Assembly: GCA_937976305.1 (NCBI GenBank)
Contig: CALJSB010000040.1
Coordinates: forward strand, 1 to 64,000
Reading direction: 5' to 3'
Source of the DNA: an uncultured Acidimicrobiales bacterium
GTDB lineage: Bacteria > Actinomycetota > Acidimicrobiia > Acidimicrobiales > SZUA-35
Length of the DNA stretch: 64,000 nucleotides
The translations under genes and the position numbers were made by a program. Positions 15,950-24,429 of the stretch are shown here, piece by piece. Below the pieces are notes generated by a model. That model was not told the DNA's origin, did no database searches, and saw only the letters and a program-made list of their open reading frames with translations. Numbering within the stretch: the stretch's first letter is position 1; each line of letters starts with the position of its first letter.

Positions 15950-16513
15950 CTACGGGGTCCAGTTGGGATCGCGACCCACGAGACCAAGGTATTGATCGAC
16001 CACGTTGGCGCTATCGATCGCAATTGCATCGGCGGTGCGGCCCGACTCGGCGAGCATCGACGACATGGGTTGCAGGACCTCCATGCTTGCTTGCACGAGG
16101 CCTTGGTCCATCGCTGCCTCTTGTCCGGTGGCCTTGGCCAGGTCCCATGAATGCACGAGCGGATCCCACGTGACAACGCCGATCATGTCGTCGACCGTTG
16201 CTGCGTTGAACCAGAACGGGCCCTCTTGGCCGAGGGTGCCCGCTGAGTCGAGAGCGGCGAGCAGGTTGTCTCGTGTCTCACACCATGCGGCAGCTGGGTC
16301 TGACATGTCCGCGGGCGGATTCGGCTTTGCCATGGCGCCGCTCGTTGCGACATCGGTGACGCCGCGCAGCACTGCACACTGGTGTTCCACGAGTGCTCGG
16401 GCGTCCCACTCCTCACACGGTGTTTGGTTTCCCCATGCAGAAGCGTCGACTCTGTTGACGACAGCATCGAAGGCGTACACGGCTTTGGTGAACTGACGAA
16501 GGTTCTTGCTCAT
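15950..16513 (-). CDS. TIGR03086/mycothiol-dependent isomerase-like (DinB fold) protein
   Basis: A 187-residue four-helix protein. Residues 30-45 (NQTPCEEWDARALVEHQ) match the WTPCSEWDVRDLVNH signature of actinobacterial TIGR03086 proteins, with a metal-binding His, and WDPLVHSWDLAKATG near 130 supplies the second metal His. Relatives include maleylpyruvate isomerase N-terminal domains; many members have no known substrate, though mycothiol is a likely cofactor. ATG 16513 has TATGTT 6 nt upstream. It is divergent from the redox gene at 16542 with only 28 nt between. Confidence 0.8.
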   Translation of the reverse strand: MSKNLRQFTKAVYAFDAVVNRVDASAWGNQTPCEEWDARALVEHQCAVLRGVTDVATSGAMAKPNPPADMSDPAAAWCETRDNLLAALDSAGTLGQEGPFWFNAATVDDMIGVVTWDPLVHSWDLAKATGQEAAMDQGLVQASMEVLQPMSSMLAESGRTADAIAIDSANVVDQYLGLVGRDPNWTP

Positions 16514-16519
16514 GCTTTG

Positions 16520-16525
16520 AACATA
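16520..16525 (-). promoter_or_regulatory. Leaderless -10 box
   Basis: TATGTT on the minus strand, 6 nt before the ATG at 16513. The 28-nt divergent gap leaves little room for a leader on either side. Confidence 0.45.
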
Positions 16526-16541
16526 GTGACAATGTGAGGAG

Positions 16542-17180
16542 ATGTACGAGGACGTTCTCAATCTCCGCCGCAGCACGGGCGCCATCATCTTGATGACCTA
16601 CCGAGGAGATTGGTGACCGTATTGCTGCGCCCAGCTCGTGCGGCTGGAATCACAAATCGCAGACATCCACGGCGCCGGCGCTGAAGTCGTTGCCCTTTCG
16701 GTGAACGATGATGTTCGCCAGGCCGGCATGGCCGAGCGGTGGAAGTTGAACAACATCAAGATGGCGTCCGACGCCGGCGGCGAGTCAATCCTCCAGCCAC
16801 TCGGCTTGTTCGACCCCGATGATCGCGGCGGCATCGCCCTGCCAGCGATGATCGTCGTCGGACCAGACGGCACCGAGGCCTATCGCTACAACGGGCGTGA
16901 CTTCGCTGACCGCACGACCGACGACGATGTCATGGCGGCGGTGCGCGGCTTGAACCTCGACGGCATTGATCCTGACCCGTGGGTGCCAACGGCATCGGTA
17001 CCCGATGACCTCAGTGGGTTCTTCCCCGTCGGGCGCTACGCGGCGTACTTCGCAGGCAACAAGTTCGCCGCCATCGCCATCGGCGGACGTCTGCCGGACA
17101 AGGAGACGGCAGGGATCGCTCGAGAGCACCGGTTGATGGCCGAAGCAAGCCTCGAGGCGTTTGAACAGCTGAATTCGTAA
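16542..17180 (+). CDS. Thioredoxin-fold redox protein, candidate selenoprotein (in-frame UGA in UxxC motif)
   Basis: One frame runs from ATG 16542 to the stop at 17180 except for TGA at 16614-16616, codon 25 of 212. Around it the protein reads TYRGDW-[UGA]-PYCCAQLVRL. In peroxiredoxin-like proteins this is the RGxWCPYCxxQL redox motif, so UGA stands exactly at the first catalytic Cys, giving a UxxC. The fold continues normally: GAEVVALSV, then LFDPDDRGGIALPAMIVVGPDG with the cis-Pro segment, and a C-terminal extension of about 80 residues. Without readthrough, only a fragment from GTG 16638 remains, lacking the active site. No selA, selB, selD or tRNA-Sec is in this window. A nonsense mutation is the alternative. 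GAGGAG directly abuts the ATG, so the exact start is uncertain. Confidence 0.72.
16614..16647 (+). promoter_or_regulatory. Candidate bacterial SECIS region after the UGA
   Basis: Downstream of the UGA two competing hairpins can form. One is CCAGC/GCTGG (16631-16635 with 16643-16647) plus a T-G pair and a CGTGC loop, with a G 22 nt after the UGA. The other is a 7-bp stem GCTGCGC/GTGCGGC (16624-16630 with 16638-16644) with two wobbles. Bacterial SECIS elements lie just after the UGA and are poorly conserved in sequence, so this is a candidate only. Confidence 0.4.
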
Positions 17181-17286
17181 AGCGAGGGAAAGTTGCCTAG
17201 CCACAGGCATTTTCCATGGGCCGAACGGCTCATTTCGAGAGCTGATGTTATCCACACCTCAAGATTGAGGGGCGCTTTCGCCGTAG

Positions 17287-17317
17287 TTCAGAGTGCGGTT
17301 CTTACCACCACTCTGAA
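17287..17317 (+). promoter_or_regulatory. 9-bp perfect inverted repeat covering a start codon
   Basis: TTCAGAGTG (17287-17295) pairs exactly with CACTCTGAA (17309-17317); the loop is 13 nt. The last arm base is the A of ATG 17317. It could hide that start in mRNA or act as an operator on DNA. Confidence 0.5.
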
Positions 17318-18357
17318 TGAAAGTTCTCAAGCGAATGCGGCGACATCCCCTCAACCCAATGCGAGCGTTGCTCCGGATCACCATGGTCCTGTCGCTCCTG
17401 GCGGCAACGCTGATGACGGTCACGCTTTCACCGGCACCCGCAGAAGCCACCCCCAACTACGCCGCCATGTCGAGCGAGGTGTTCGCTCAGATCAACGCCG
17501 AGCGTGCCGGCCGAGGTATGGCTCCGCTCGAGCGTCTTGCGCTCGCGGATGGTCACGCCACCACCGTCGCCAACCACTTGCTCAACCTCGGCCAGCTCGA
17601 CGGACATGCGCTCTTTTCGGCCAACGTCAACGACTGGTACTTCTCGGGTCAAGGCATCTGGGGCGCTGGCGAGAATCTCGCGTTCAACAACGGCACCACC
17701 AACCAGGCCGTCGTCAACCTCATGAACTCGGCCTCGCACCGAGCCAACATCTTGAGCACTGGCTTCACGCACGTCGGTGTCGGCCTCGCATGCTCGTCAT
17801 CGGGACGCCTCTACACCGTGATGCACTTCACCTCTGACGACTACGTCGCCATGAGCAGCGCTGGCGGCTCGACGCCAGCCAATCCCATCGTCACCGATCC
17901 CACCCAGGGATCGACCTGCGATTCGGCCAGCCAGCCTGATCCGGTTCAGAACACCGGCTGCACGTTCTTCACCCCGCAGCACGCAGCGCACCTCGGTGCA
18001 CAGACCACCACCGATGTCGGTGGCCAGGTGTTCCGACTCTACGTCGCCTACTTCTCACGAGTGCCTGACACCGCCGGCTTCAACTACTGGCTCAACCAGG
18101 TCGACACCGGGCAGATGACGATGCGTGAGATCAGCGCCTTCTTTGCCAACAGCACCGAGTTCCGCACCACCTACGGCCCGATCTCGAACTACTCGTTCAC
18201 CAACCTCGTCTACCAGAACGTGCTGTGTCGCAACCCTGACGCCACTGGCTACGGGTTCTGGCTGAACAACCTCGACCTGGGTGCCATGAATCGTGGCGAG
18301 GTCATGTTGTTCTTCAGCGACTCGACCGAGTTCCGGACCCAGACCAAGACGGCGTAA
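17317..18357 (+). CDS. Secreted CAP/SCP-domain protein with DUF4214 repeats
   Basis: A 346-residue protein. A basic start and a hydrophobic helix (about 17-37, RITMVLSLLAATLMTVTLSP) end in APAEA, a signal peptide with cleavage near 43. A CAP domain covers about 48-175 with its metal-type His residues (DGHA, LDGHALFS) and GENLAF and SHRANILS. Two DUF4214 units follow (about 225-340), each with the RLYVAYFSRVPDTAGFNYW-type core and SxEFRxxY. Fusion of CAP with DUF4214 is typical of Ilumatobacter-like genomes; DUF4214 is thought to hold proteins at the surface or in S-layer-like material. ATG 17317 is partly covered by an inverted repeat; ATG 17335 or 17359 are alternative starts. Confidence 0.82.
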   Translation: MKVLKRMRRHPLNPMRALLRITMVLSLLAATLMTVTLSPAPAEATPNYAAMSSEVFAQINAERAGRGMAPLERLALADGHATTVANHLLNLGQLDGHALFSANVNDWYFSGQGIWGAGENLAFNNGTTNQAVVNLMNSASHRANILSTGFTHVGVGLACSSSGRLYTVMHFTSDDYVAMSSAGGSTPANPIVTDPTQGSTCDSASQPDPVQNTGCTFFTPQHAAHLGAQTTTDVGGQVFRLYVAYFSRVPDTAGFNYWLNQVDTGQMTMREISAFFANSTEFRTTYGPISNYSFTNLVYQNVLCRNPDATGYGFWLNNLDLGAMNRGEVMLFFSDSTEFRTQTKTA

Positions 18358-18530
18358 CCCCGGGTCCGACTCGGGTATCCCAGGCATCCAAAATCGGTCA
18401 TGCCCAACTGGTGACGGCACGACGTTTTGTGCCGTTCGTTGCGCCATCCGGAACGATCACTACGCTGAGTGTTCACAGGCGGCAGAATGAGGGGTCGGTG
18501 CCCCCGTGTCTGGGAAAGGGATGATCGCTC

Positions 18531-18974
18531 GTGGCTCAGTGGCCGAATCTGTCGTGTGGACCAATCGGAGAGGGTTCGTACTTCGTTGCGTACCAAACCC
18601 CAGGCGACTTTCACTCGCCCACCTTCGATGAAGGGACCCAGTTCGAATCGCTCGAGCCGTCGATCTTCGGACCCGAAGGCGCCCTAGCGATTCTGACCGG
18701 CGACTATCAACCCGAACCCGATCGTGGGCTCCCCTCACATGTCGTCATGTACATGCACGACCCAGAAGAGAAGCGCGTTGCCTTGGTCGTCGAGGCTCCG
18801 CTGGGCAAGGCAGTCGACTTCGACATCGCCCTGTTCGATCGGCCTGATCTGCCGCCCTCGACCTTCGTGGGCATCTCACCGCCCCGCCCCGGATCGCTCA
18901 TCGAAGACCGGTGGGACCAGGCAAAGGCCCACGCCAGCATCATGGCTGACGACATCAGCAGCTTTCCGGGCTAA
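18531..18974 (+). CDS. Hypothetical protein, 147 residues
   Basis: I do not recognise the family. The protein is soluble and acidic, with no signal peptide or membrane helix. It opens with NLSCGPIGEGSYFVAYQTPG and ends in a likely helix (WDQAKAHASIMADDISSF). The pattern of short strands with Pro/Gly turns suggests a beta-rich fold. GTG 18531 is used: GGAAAGGG lies 8-15 nt upstream as a weak ribosome site. It stands alone between the CAP protein and a convergent small gene. Codon use and G/C at third positions match its neighbours, which supports real coding. Confidence 0.55.
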   Translation: MAQWPNLSCGPIGEGSYFVAYQTPGDFHSPTFDEGTQFESLEPSIFGPEGALAILTGDYQPEPDRGLPSHVVMYMHDPEEKRVALVVEAPLGKAVDFDIALFDRPDLPPSTFVGISPPRPGSLIEDRWDQAKAHASIMADDISSFPG

Positions 18975-18983
18975 AGAGCCGGC

Positions 18984-19334
18984 CTAGCCCCAGCCTTCGT
19001 CGCCCCGCTCGAGAAAGTCGACTCGGGGCGTCGACACAATGAGCCGAAGGAAGTCGTGGTCGACGAGGTCGACCACGTAACCGGTTTGGTCGCGGTAGAT
19101 GGCCACGAACTCTTTGTCGTCGCCGTGGCGCCACGTCCCGAGCTGAAGCCGGGTCGGAATCGACGTGCCCGGCATCCGCACCCCGCGTAGTTCGTGGCGC
19201 AGGTTGCTCGACCGGCGGGCCCGCGCCACCGACGTGTGCGGGATCACCAGATCCTTGCGCCTCAGCGCGCCGAGCCGTTCCAGGCCGCTGAGCGCGACGA
19301 CAAAGCCTCCGTCGTTTTCAACTAGCTCGGCCAC
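18984..19334 (-). CDS. Hypothetical protein, 116 residues, PH-like
   Basis: A small soluble beta-rich protein. The order LVIPHTSVARARR, then GVRMPGTSIPTRLQLGTWRH and EFVAIYRDQTGYVVDL resembles short bacterial PH-like proteins in which an LxxPxxxI strand opens the barrel; the match is by pattern only. Start GTG 19334 is supported by GAAGGAG 6 nt upstream on the minus strand. It is convergent with 18531-18974 (9 nt apart) and divergent from the amidase. No catalytic motif is visible. Confidence 0.6.
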   Translation of the reverse strand: MAELVENDGGFVVALSGLERLGALRRKDLVIPHTSVARARRSSNLRHELRGVRMPGTSIPTRLQLGTWRHGDDKEFVAIYRDQTGYVVDLVDHDFLRLIVSTPRVDFLERGDEGWG

Positions 19335-19415
19335 GTCTTGCTCCTTCGCCCATCCCGAGGTTTGGTTGGGATCGTGAGGCTAGCGGGCGACATGGCCCCG
19401 GAAGAAAGCGCCGCG

Positions 19416-19421
19416 TACTGT
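19416..19421 (+). promoter_or_regulatory. Leaderless -10 box of amidase
   Basis: TACTGT, with 6 nt to the GTG at 19428. It helps fix the start inside the longer frame that opens at 19338. Confidence 0.45.
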
Positions 19422-19427
19422 GCGTTC

Positions 19428-20855
19428 GTGACCATCTCAAACGACCAACATGATCTCGCCCGTATGGACGCCGTCGGCCAAGCAGAGCTGGTGCGGGCGG
19501 GCACGGCGTCGCCGCTCGAACTGGTTGATGCCGCCATCGAGCGCATCGAACGTCTCAATCCGATGGTCAATGCCGTCATTCACACCGACTTCGAACGGGC
19601 GCGGGAGACCGCAGCCAACCACGATCGCACCGGTCCGTTTGCGGGCGTGCCGTTTCTGCTGAAAGACATTGGCGCCACCCAGGCCGGGTTGCCCCATTGG
19701 CTGGGCAACCGAGCGCTCAAGGATGTCGATCGTCAAAGTGACGGTGACACCGTGCTCGGGAGCCGCTTCCGCAAGGCCGGGCTCATCACGATCGGCAAAA
19801 CCAATCTGCCCGAGTTGGGCAGCTGCCCGACGACGCAGCCCCTGAGCTGTGGCCCGACGAACAACCCGTGGGACCTGGAGCGGTCGCCGGCGGGGAGCAG
19901 CGGGGGAGCGGGAGCAGCGGTCGCAAGCGGCATGGTGCCGATGGCGCACGCAAACGACGGGGGCGGTTCAACCCGATTGCCGGCGGCGTGGAATGGCCTG
20001 GTCGGCCTCAAGACATCTCGAGGCCGCGTGCCCAACCGCGGCAACATCTCGCGGCTGTTGTCCGAACTCGTCGTGAGCAAGTCGGTTCGCGACACCGCAA
20101 CGCTTCTCGACGCAGTGCAGGGTGCGACCTCCGTCGATCTCTTCCAGCTGCCGGCCCCAGCCCGCCCGTATGTCGAAGAGCTGACGGCGTCGCCAGCCAG
20201 ATTGCGAGTCGCCGTGCTTTCCGACGGTGGCACGCGCACGATTGATCCCGACTGTGTGGAAGGGGCCAACGTCACGGCTCGCCTCCTCGAAGAGATGGGT
20301 CATGAGATCGTGCCGGTGACTGGCGAGGCGCTGTTTGGCGGAGACGCTTCGGTGAATGGCCGGCTGTGGATGGGTGGCATTGCGAGACGAGTCGACGGCC
20401 TTGGCGAAGTTCTTGGCCGGCCGCTCACCGCAGATGAAGTCGAGCCCTACAACTGGACCGCAGCTGAACGCGGTCGATCGATCACCGCGTCAGAGTGGGC
20501 GGCTGCGCAGGAACAACAGCAGCTCTGGGCCGCCGATCTGATGACGTGGATGGACGACTTCGATGTGTTGGTCACGCCAACCGCCGGTTGCCCTCCCATG
20601 CGCACTGACGAGTTGTGGCCACCAGCGGACAAGCCGTGGAAGATCGCGTCGACCTACGCATTGATCGGGCTGTTCACGTTGCCGTTCAATGTCACCGGAC
20701 AGCCGGCGATCTCGCTCCCGATCCACGAGACACCGACGGGCCTTCCAGTTGGCGTGCAGCTCGTCGCTGGTCTCGGCCGAGACGACCTGCTGCTGCAACT
20801 GGCCGCGCGTCTCGAAGAAGCCGCTCCTTGGGCTGACCGTTACCCGCAGCTGTGA
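19428..20855 (+). CDS. Amidase signature family hydrolase
   Basis: A 475-residue protein with the full Ser-cisSer-Lys triad: Lys79 in LLKDIG, the cis-Ser at 157 in SPAGSSGG, and nucleophile Ser181 in NDGGGSTRLPA. GLVGLKTSRGRVP follows as in the family. Members hydrolyse amides or esters of small acids; the 6-aminohexanoate cyclic-dimer hydrolase/fatty-acid amidase branch is closest by motif wording, but the substrate cannot be assigned. There are no gatB or gatC genes nearby, so it is not GatA of the tRNA amidotransferase. It is a single transcription unit. Confidence 0.9.
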   Translation: MTISNDQHDLARMDAVGQAELVRAGTASPLELVDAAIERIERLNPMVNAVIHTDFERARETAANHDRTGPFAGVPFLLKDIGATQAGLPHWLGNRALKDVDRQSDGDTVLGSRFRKAGLITIGKTNLPELGSCPTTQPLSCGPTNNPWDLERSPAGSSGGAGAAVASGMVPMAHANDGGGSTRLPAAWNGLVGLKTSRGRVPNRGNISRLLSELVVSKSVRDTATLLDAVQGATSVDLFQLPAPARPYVEELTASPARLRVAVLSDGGTRTIDPDCVEGANVTARLLEEMGHEIVPVTGEALFGGDASVNGRLWMGGIARRVDGLGEVLGRPLTADEVEPYNWTAAERGRSITASEWAAAQEQQQLWAADLMTWMDDFDVLVTPTAGCPPMRTDELWPPADKPWKIASTYALIGLFTLPFNVTGQPAISLPIHETPTGLPVGVQLVAGLGRDDLLLQLAARLEEAAPWADRYPQL

Positions 20856-20887
20856 TGGCGCTGTTGGTTCCGGTCCGGGAGTTGGCC

Positions 20888-22288
20888 CTATGACCCGGTC
20901 GTTGACCAGTGCCACGCCTCGCTCGGAAGGTTGATGAGCCCGTAGAGGTGAGCGTTCTGTTCGAGCCACGCAAACTCTGGGCTGCCCCAGGTGAGGATGC
21001 TTCCGGAGCTGTCTGAAAAGTCGATCGCAAGGCCGAGCTGGTGTTCGCTTTGTCCGGGTTTCGCCGTTGGTGGTGAACAAGAGCTCGCCGGTGCTTCGTA
21101 GATGACCCAGTGGCGGTAGGCGGCCCCCCTTGCTTCTCTCGCTGCGGCTTCTTCGGGTGACTCCGCAAACGCTGCTGAGGCTGGTGGTGTCCCATCGGGG
21201 CTGGAGTCGGCCTCGGTCGAGTCCGGATCGGCATCGACCGGATCGACAGGAGCGGGCTCGACTGGCACAGCGTCGGCGGCCGTTGAGTCATCAGCGATCA
21301 TGCCGCCATCGGCACCCTCGTCAGATGCATCAGGGTCGACATCGTCTGGCGAAGCACCGCCGCAGTGGGCAATGCGAAGCTCGATCTGGGACTCGACGGT
21401 GCGGTATGACCCTCCACCAAACTCCAGACCGTCGGCTCGGGCATGGGCGATGAGGGCGTCGAGCTGTTCCTCGATCTGCACGTTGACTTTGAAGACGCCG
21501 GCGACGGAGGTCAGCTCCACATCTGCGTTCACAACGAGCTGGCCCGCGGCGGGCTCGCGGGCGGCGAAGGAGTTGCCAAGCGCTCGGGCCGCTTCATCCT
21601 TGGCTTCGTCGATCTCAGCGTGTTCGAGCACACGCACTTCGAAGACCTGAACCACTCCTTCGGCCTCTGAGACCAGCAAGGCAGCGTCTCGGCGAGCGAG
21701 TTCGGCATCTGCGACGACGGCCTCTGCCGAGGCAACGTTCTCTTGGGCTTCGCCCACGGCGATCTCGGCTTCGCCTCGTCGTCGAAGGATCTCGTCGGTG
21801 GTAGCGACAGAGAGCGAGGTGGCAGCGAACGTTTCGAGATCGGGGGCCAGGAGATCGTCGAGGCCGCCGGTGTGGTTTCTGAGAAACCCGGCAACCGCAG
21901 CGGAAGAGAAGGTCTCGGCAAGGTTCCCGAGGTGGATGTTTGCTGCTTGGAGTTCTGCTCGGCGGTCTGCCAACTCCGAACGGGCGTGGTTGAGATCAGC
22001 GATGGCAAATGCCTCGCGCACGACCGCCTTCGTCACACTCCGCTCCAGCCGGTCGCGCATCCAGCCGATCTCGGTGAAGGTCGTCCGTTCGAGATCGAAA
22101 GCAAGAGGATCAACGTCGTAGTTCGACAAGTCGACGTCGACGTATTCGAGCACGAACGGCTCGTTCTGATCGTCGGTCTTGGTTGGCAACAAAACGTCGT
22201 CGTCGGCATCTTGGGCCGCGCTCGGACTGTTCGTCACAAGCAAAGAGGCCGCCAGCACGGTTGCGGAGGCACGACGAAGACACTTCAC
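20888..22288 (-). CDS. Secreted D-Ala-D-Ala carboxypeptidase-like (peptidase M15B) with coiled coil
   Basis: A 466-residue protein. A signal peptide (RRASATVLAASLLVTNSPSAAQ after a basic start) leads into a long charged helical region (about 60-240, rich in AEVAVADAELARRDAALL-type heptads). A Pro/Asp/Ser linker follows, then a C-terminal VanY-like domain with zinc ligands in SEHQLGLAIDF (His and Asp) and the closing WHW. The C-terminal Cys pair may form a disulfide. The likely role is trimming peptidoglycan stem peptides. GTG 22288 is used because the upstream frame is Arg/Pro-rich. It is divergent from the protease at 22390. Confidence 0.82.
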   Translation of the reverse strand: MKCLRRASATVLAASLLVTNSPSAAQDADDDVLLPTKTDDQNEPFVLEYVDVDLSNYDVDPLAFDLERTTFTEIGWMRDRLERSVTKAVVREAFAIADLNHARSELADRRAELQAANIHLGNLAETFSSAAVAGFLRNHTGGLDDLLAPDLETFAATSLSVATTDEILRRRGEAEIAVGEAQENVASAEAVVADAELARRDAALLVSEAEGVVQVFEVRVLEHAEIDEAKDEAARALGNSFAAREPAAGQLVVNADVELTSVAGVFKVNVQIEEQLDALIAHARADGLEFGGGSYRTVESQIELRIAHCGGASPDDVDPDASDEGADGGMIADDSTAADAVPVEPAPVDPVDADPDSTEADSSPDGTPPASAAFAESPEEAAAREARGAAYRHWVIYEAPASSCSPPTAKPGQSEHQLGLAIDFSDSSGSILTWGSPEFAWLEQNAHLYGLINLPSEAWHWSTTGS

Positions 22289-22377
22289 CTCGGTCCAGTC
22301 GGCAGATTGAGGCGATTTCCTAACCCGTCCACCTGTATTGGGCCGGATGGTGGATCGCCTGCCCTCGGTTTTCGGCC

Positions 22378-22383
22378 TACCGT
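22378..22383 (+). promoter_or_regulatory. Leaderless -10 box of serine protease
   Basis: TACCGT, with 6 nt to the GTG at 22390. Confidence 0.45.
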
Positions 22384-22389
22384 GGCGAC

Positions 22390-24420
22390 GTGAGCGATGC
22401 ATGGGATGCCGATAACGAGCCGGAAGAACCTGCAGCGCCGACCCGCCCGACAAAGCGATCTCGAGGTGGTGCGGCAACACCACCAATGCCGCCGGGCGGC
22501 CCCGGCCAGGCCCCGCAAGCGCCGACGCCGGCACCTCCCCCGGCCGCTACGCCGCCGCCTGCCACCACTCCGCCTCCTGCCACCACTCCGCCTCCGGCAG
22601 CCACGCCCCCTCCGGCGGCCCCACCGCCTCCTGCGCAGGCTCCGCCTCCGGCCCAAGCGCCACCGACGGCAGTCCCGTCACCTGCCTCGCCAACACCCCC
22701 GCCGTCGTTCAGCCCTTCGAACCAGACCGGTGCGCCGGTAGGTCCGCCTCCTCAGCAACCCGCATTTAGCGGTCAGCCGGCCAGCGCTACGACCGGCTAC
22801 TCGGCGACCCAGCCGGGTGGCGGGTCGCAGAAGAGTCGGAAGGGTCTCCTGATCGGCGGTGGTTTTGCCGCACTCCTGCTGGTTGGTGCCGGGGCGTTCG
22901 CCCTTGGTCGGGGCGGCAACGACACCGAGGCGACCGCACCAACCACCACTACCGTCGCGGAAGCGACAACAACCGCGCCGGGCACGGATCCGACGACAAC
23001 TGAGCCATCCGGTGAAGCTCCAGGAACTGACGAATCGCCAACCGTCGACATGCTCTCCGCGTCGACCGTGCAGATTCAGCTGCTCGATGCCGATGGCCAA
23101 CCCGTGTGCTCCGGTTCGGGAACTGTCGTTGACAGCGACGGGACGATCCTGACCAATGCTCACGTCGTGGTGCAGAACTCGTTCTGCCCCTTCACCACGA
23201 TCGGCGTTGCCGTCACCGAAGACTCTGGTCGACCACCCGTTCTCAACTTCGAAGCCGACATTCTCGTGTCCGATGCTGAGCTCGACCTTGCCGTCCTGCG
23301 AATCTCCCGGACCACAGACGGAGCGGCAGTCAGCGACCCAGGCATTCCAGCGCTCCCACTGGGCGACAGTGATGCTGTTGTGATCGGCGACAACCTACGC
23401 ATTCTCGGTTACCCGTCGATCGGCGGCGACACCATCACCTTCACCAATGGTTTCGTCTCGGGGTTCACTGCTCAGGCTGGGGTCGACGAGCGTTCATGGA
23501 TCAAGACGGATGCCACGATTGCCGGTGGCAACAGTGGCGGTACTGCTCTGAACGATCTTGGCGAGTTGGTTGGTGTTCCCACCCAAGCCTCGGCGACGAG
23601 CGATGGGCCGATCGTCGACTGTCGAGTGATCACTGACACGAACGGTGATGGCCGAATCGACGACGACGATCAGTGCACTCCCATTGGTGGATTTCTCAAC
23701 GGCATTCGCCCTGTCAATCTTGCCCTGCCGCTGCTCGAAGAAGCTCGGACCGCGACTCCGATGGAGTTCGAAGACGCGGTGCCGCCGACGCCAGACGAGT
23801 CGTTTGAGCCTTCAAGCGTCGTCGCGTTCAACCCGTCGTTCAGCCTCGGCGTTGCCGACCCCATCGAAGACACCACCTTCGTCGTCAGCGCCACGTCCCA
23901 AGAAACCGAGATTTGCGCCTGGTTCAACTGGATCGGAGTTCCGGAAGGTGCCTTGTGGGATGCCGTGTGGTTGGTCGATGGGGAGATCAACGAGGGATTC
24001 AGCATCTTTGGTGAGTTTTGGGATCTGGGCACGAACGGCTCGGACTACTGGGTGTGCGCGACCGATCCCGATGGACTCGACCCTGGGCTCTACGAGATGG
24101 TGTGGTTCGTTGAAGGAGAGCTGGTCTTCGCCGAGGGAATCGAGATCACCGCCGAACCGGTCCCGGTGTACACGGTCACGTTCGATAACCAGAGTGACAA
24201 TCAGGTGTGTTTCTTGCTGTTCAATCCAGCCGAGTCGGTCGACCTCGGCATCGACGAACTTGCTTCTGACGAAACCATCCCACCCGGCACCAGCGTCGAG
24301 CGCCGGATTCCTGCCGGGTCAATCATTTGGGAGGGCCTCGACTGCGATGGGCAGACCGTCGACTTCAACGTCGACGGCGTCGAGATCAACACTGAGGGTC
24401 AGGTCATCGCCATCGGCTAA
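22390..24420 (+). CDS. Membrane-anchored trypsin-like serine protease with Pro-rich arm
   Basis: A 676-residue protein. The cytoplasmic arm (1-150) is mainly Pro/Ala/Thr repeats, one membrane helix follows (about 153-173), then a Thr-rich spacer. The trypsin-like domain (about 218-450) carries the triad His258 (TNAHVV), Asp299 (ELDLAVLRI) and Ser382 (GGNSGG), as in the HtrA/MarP group. An EF-hand-like loop (DTNGDGRIDDDD, coded by 23635-23670) is inserted after the nucleophile. There is no PDZ domain; instead the last 200 residues look like beta-sandwich modules with paired Cys. It likely acts in the envelope in stress or maturation proteolysis. Confidence 0.87.
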   Translation: MSDAWDADNEPEEPAAPTRPTKRSRGGAATPPMPPGGPGQAPQAPTPAPPPAATPPPATTPPPATTPPPAATPPPAAPPPPAQAPPPAQAPPTAVPSPASPTPPPSFSPSNQTGAPVGPPPQQPAFSGQPASATTGYSATQPGGGSQKSRKGLLIGGGFAALLLVGAGAFALGRGGNDTEATAPTTTTVAEATTTAPGTDPTTTEPSGEAPGTDESPTVDMLSASTVQIQLLDADGQPVCSGSGTVVDSDGTILTNAHVVVQNSFCPFTTIGVAVTEDSGRPPVLNFEADILVSDAELDLAVLRISRTTDGAAVSDPGIPALPLGDSDAVVIGDNLRILGYPSIGGDTITFTNGFVSGFTAQAGVDERSWIKTDATIAGGNSGGTALNDLGELVGVPTQASATSDGPIVDCRVITDTNGDGRIDDDDQCTPIGGFLNGIRPVNLALPLLEEARTATPMEFEDAVPPTPDESFEPSSVVAFNPSFSLGVADPIEDTTFVVSATSQETEICAWFNWIGVPEGALWDAVWLVDGEINEGFSIFGEFWDLGTNGSDYWVCATDPDGLDPGLYEMVWFVEGELVFAEGIEITAEPVPVYTVTFDNQSDNQVCFLLFNPAESVDLGIDELASDETIPPGTSVERRIPAGSIIWEGLDCDGQTVDFNVDGVEINTEGQVIAIG

Positions 24421-24429
24421 CTGCCCGGC

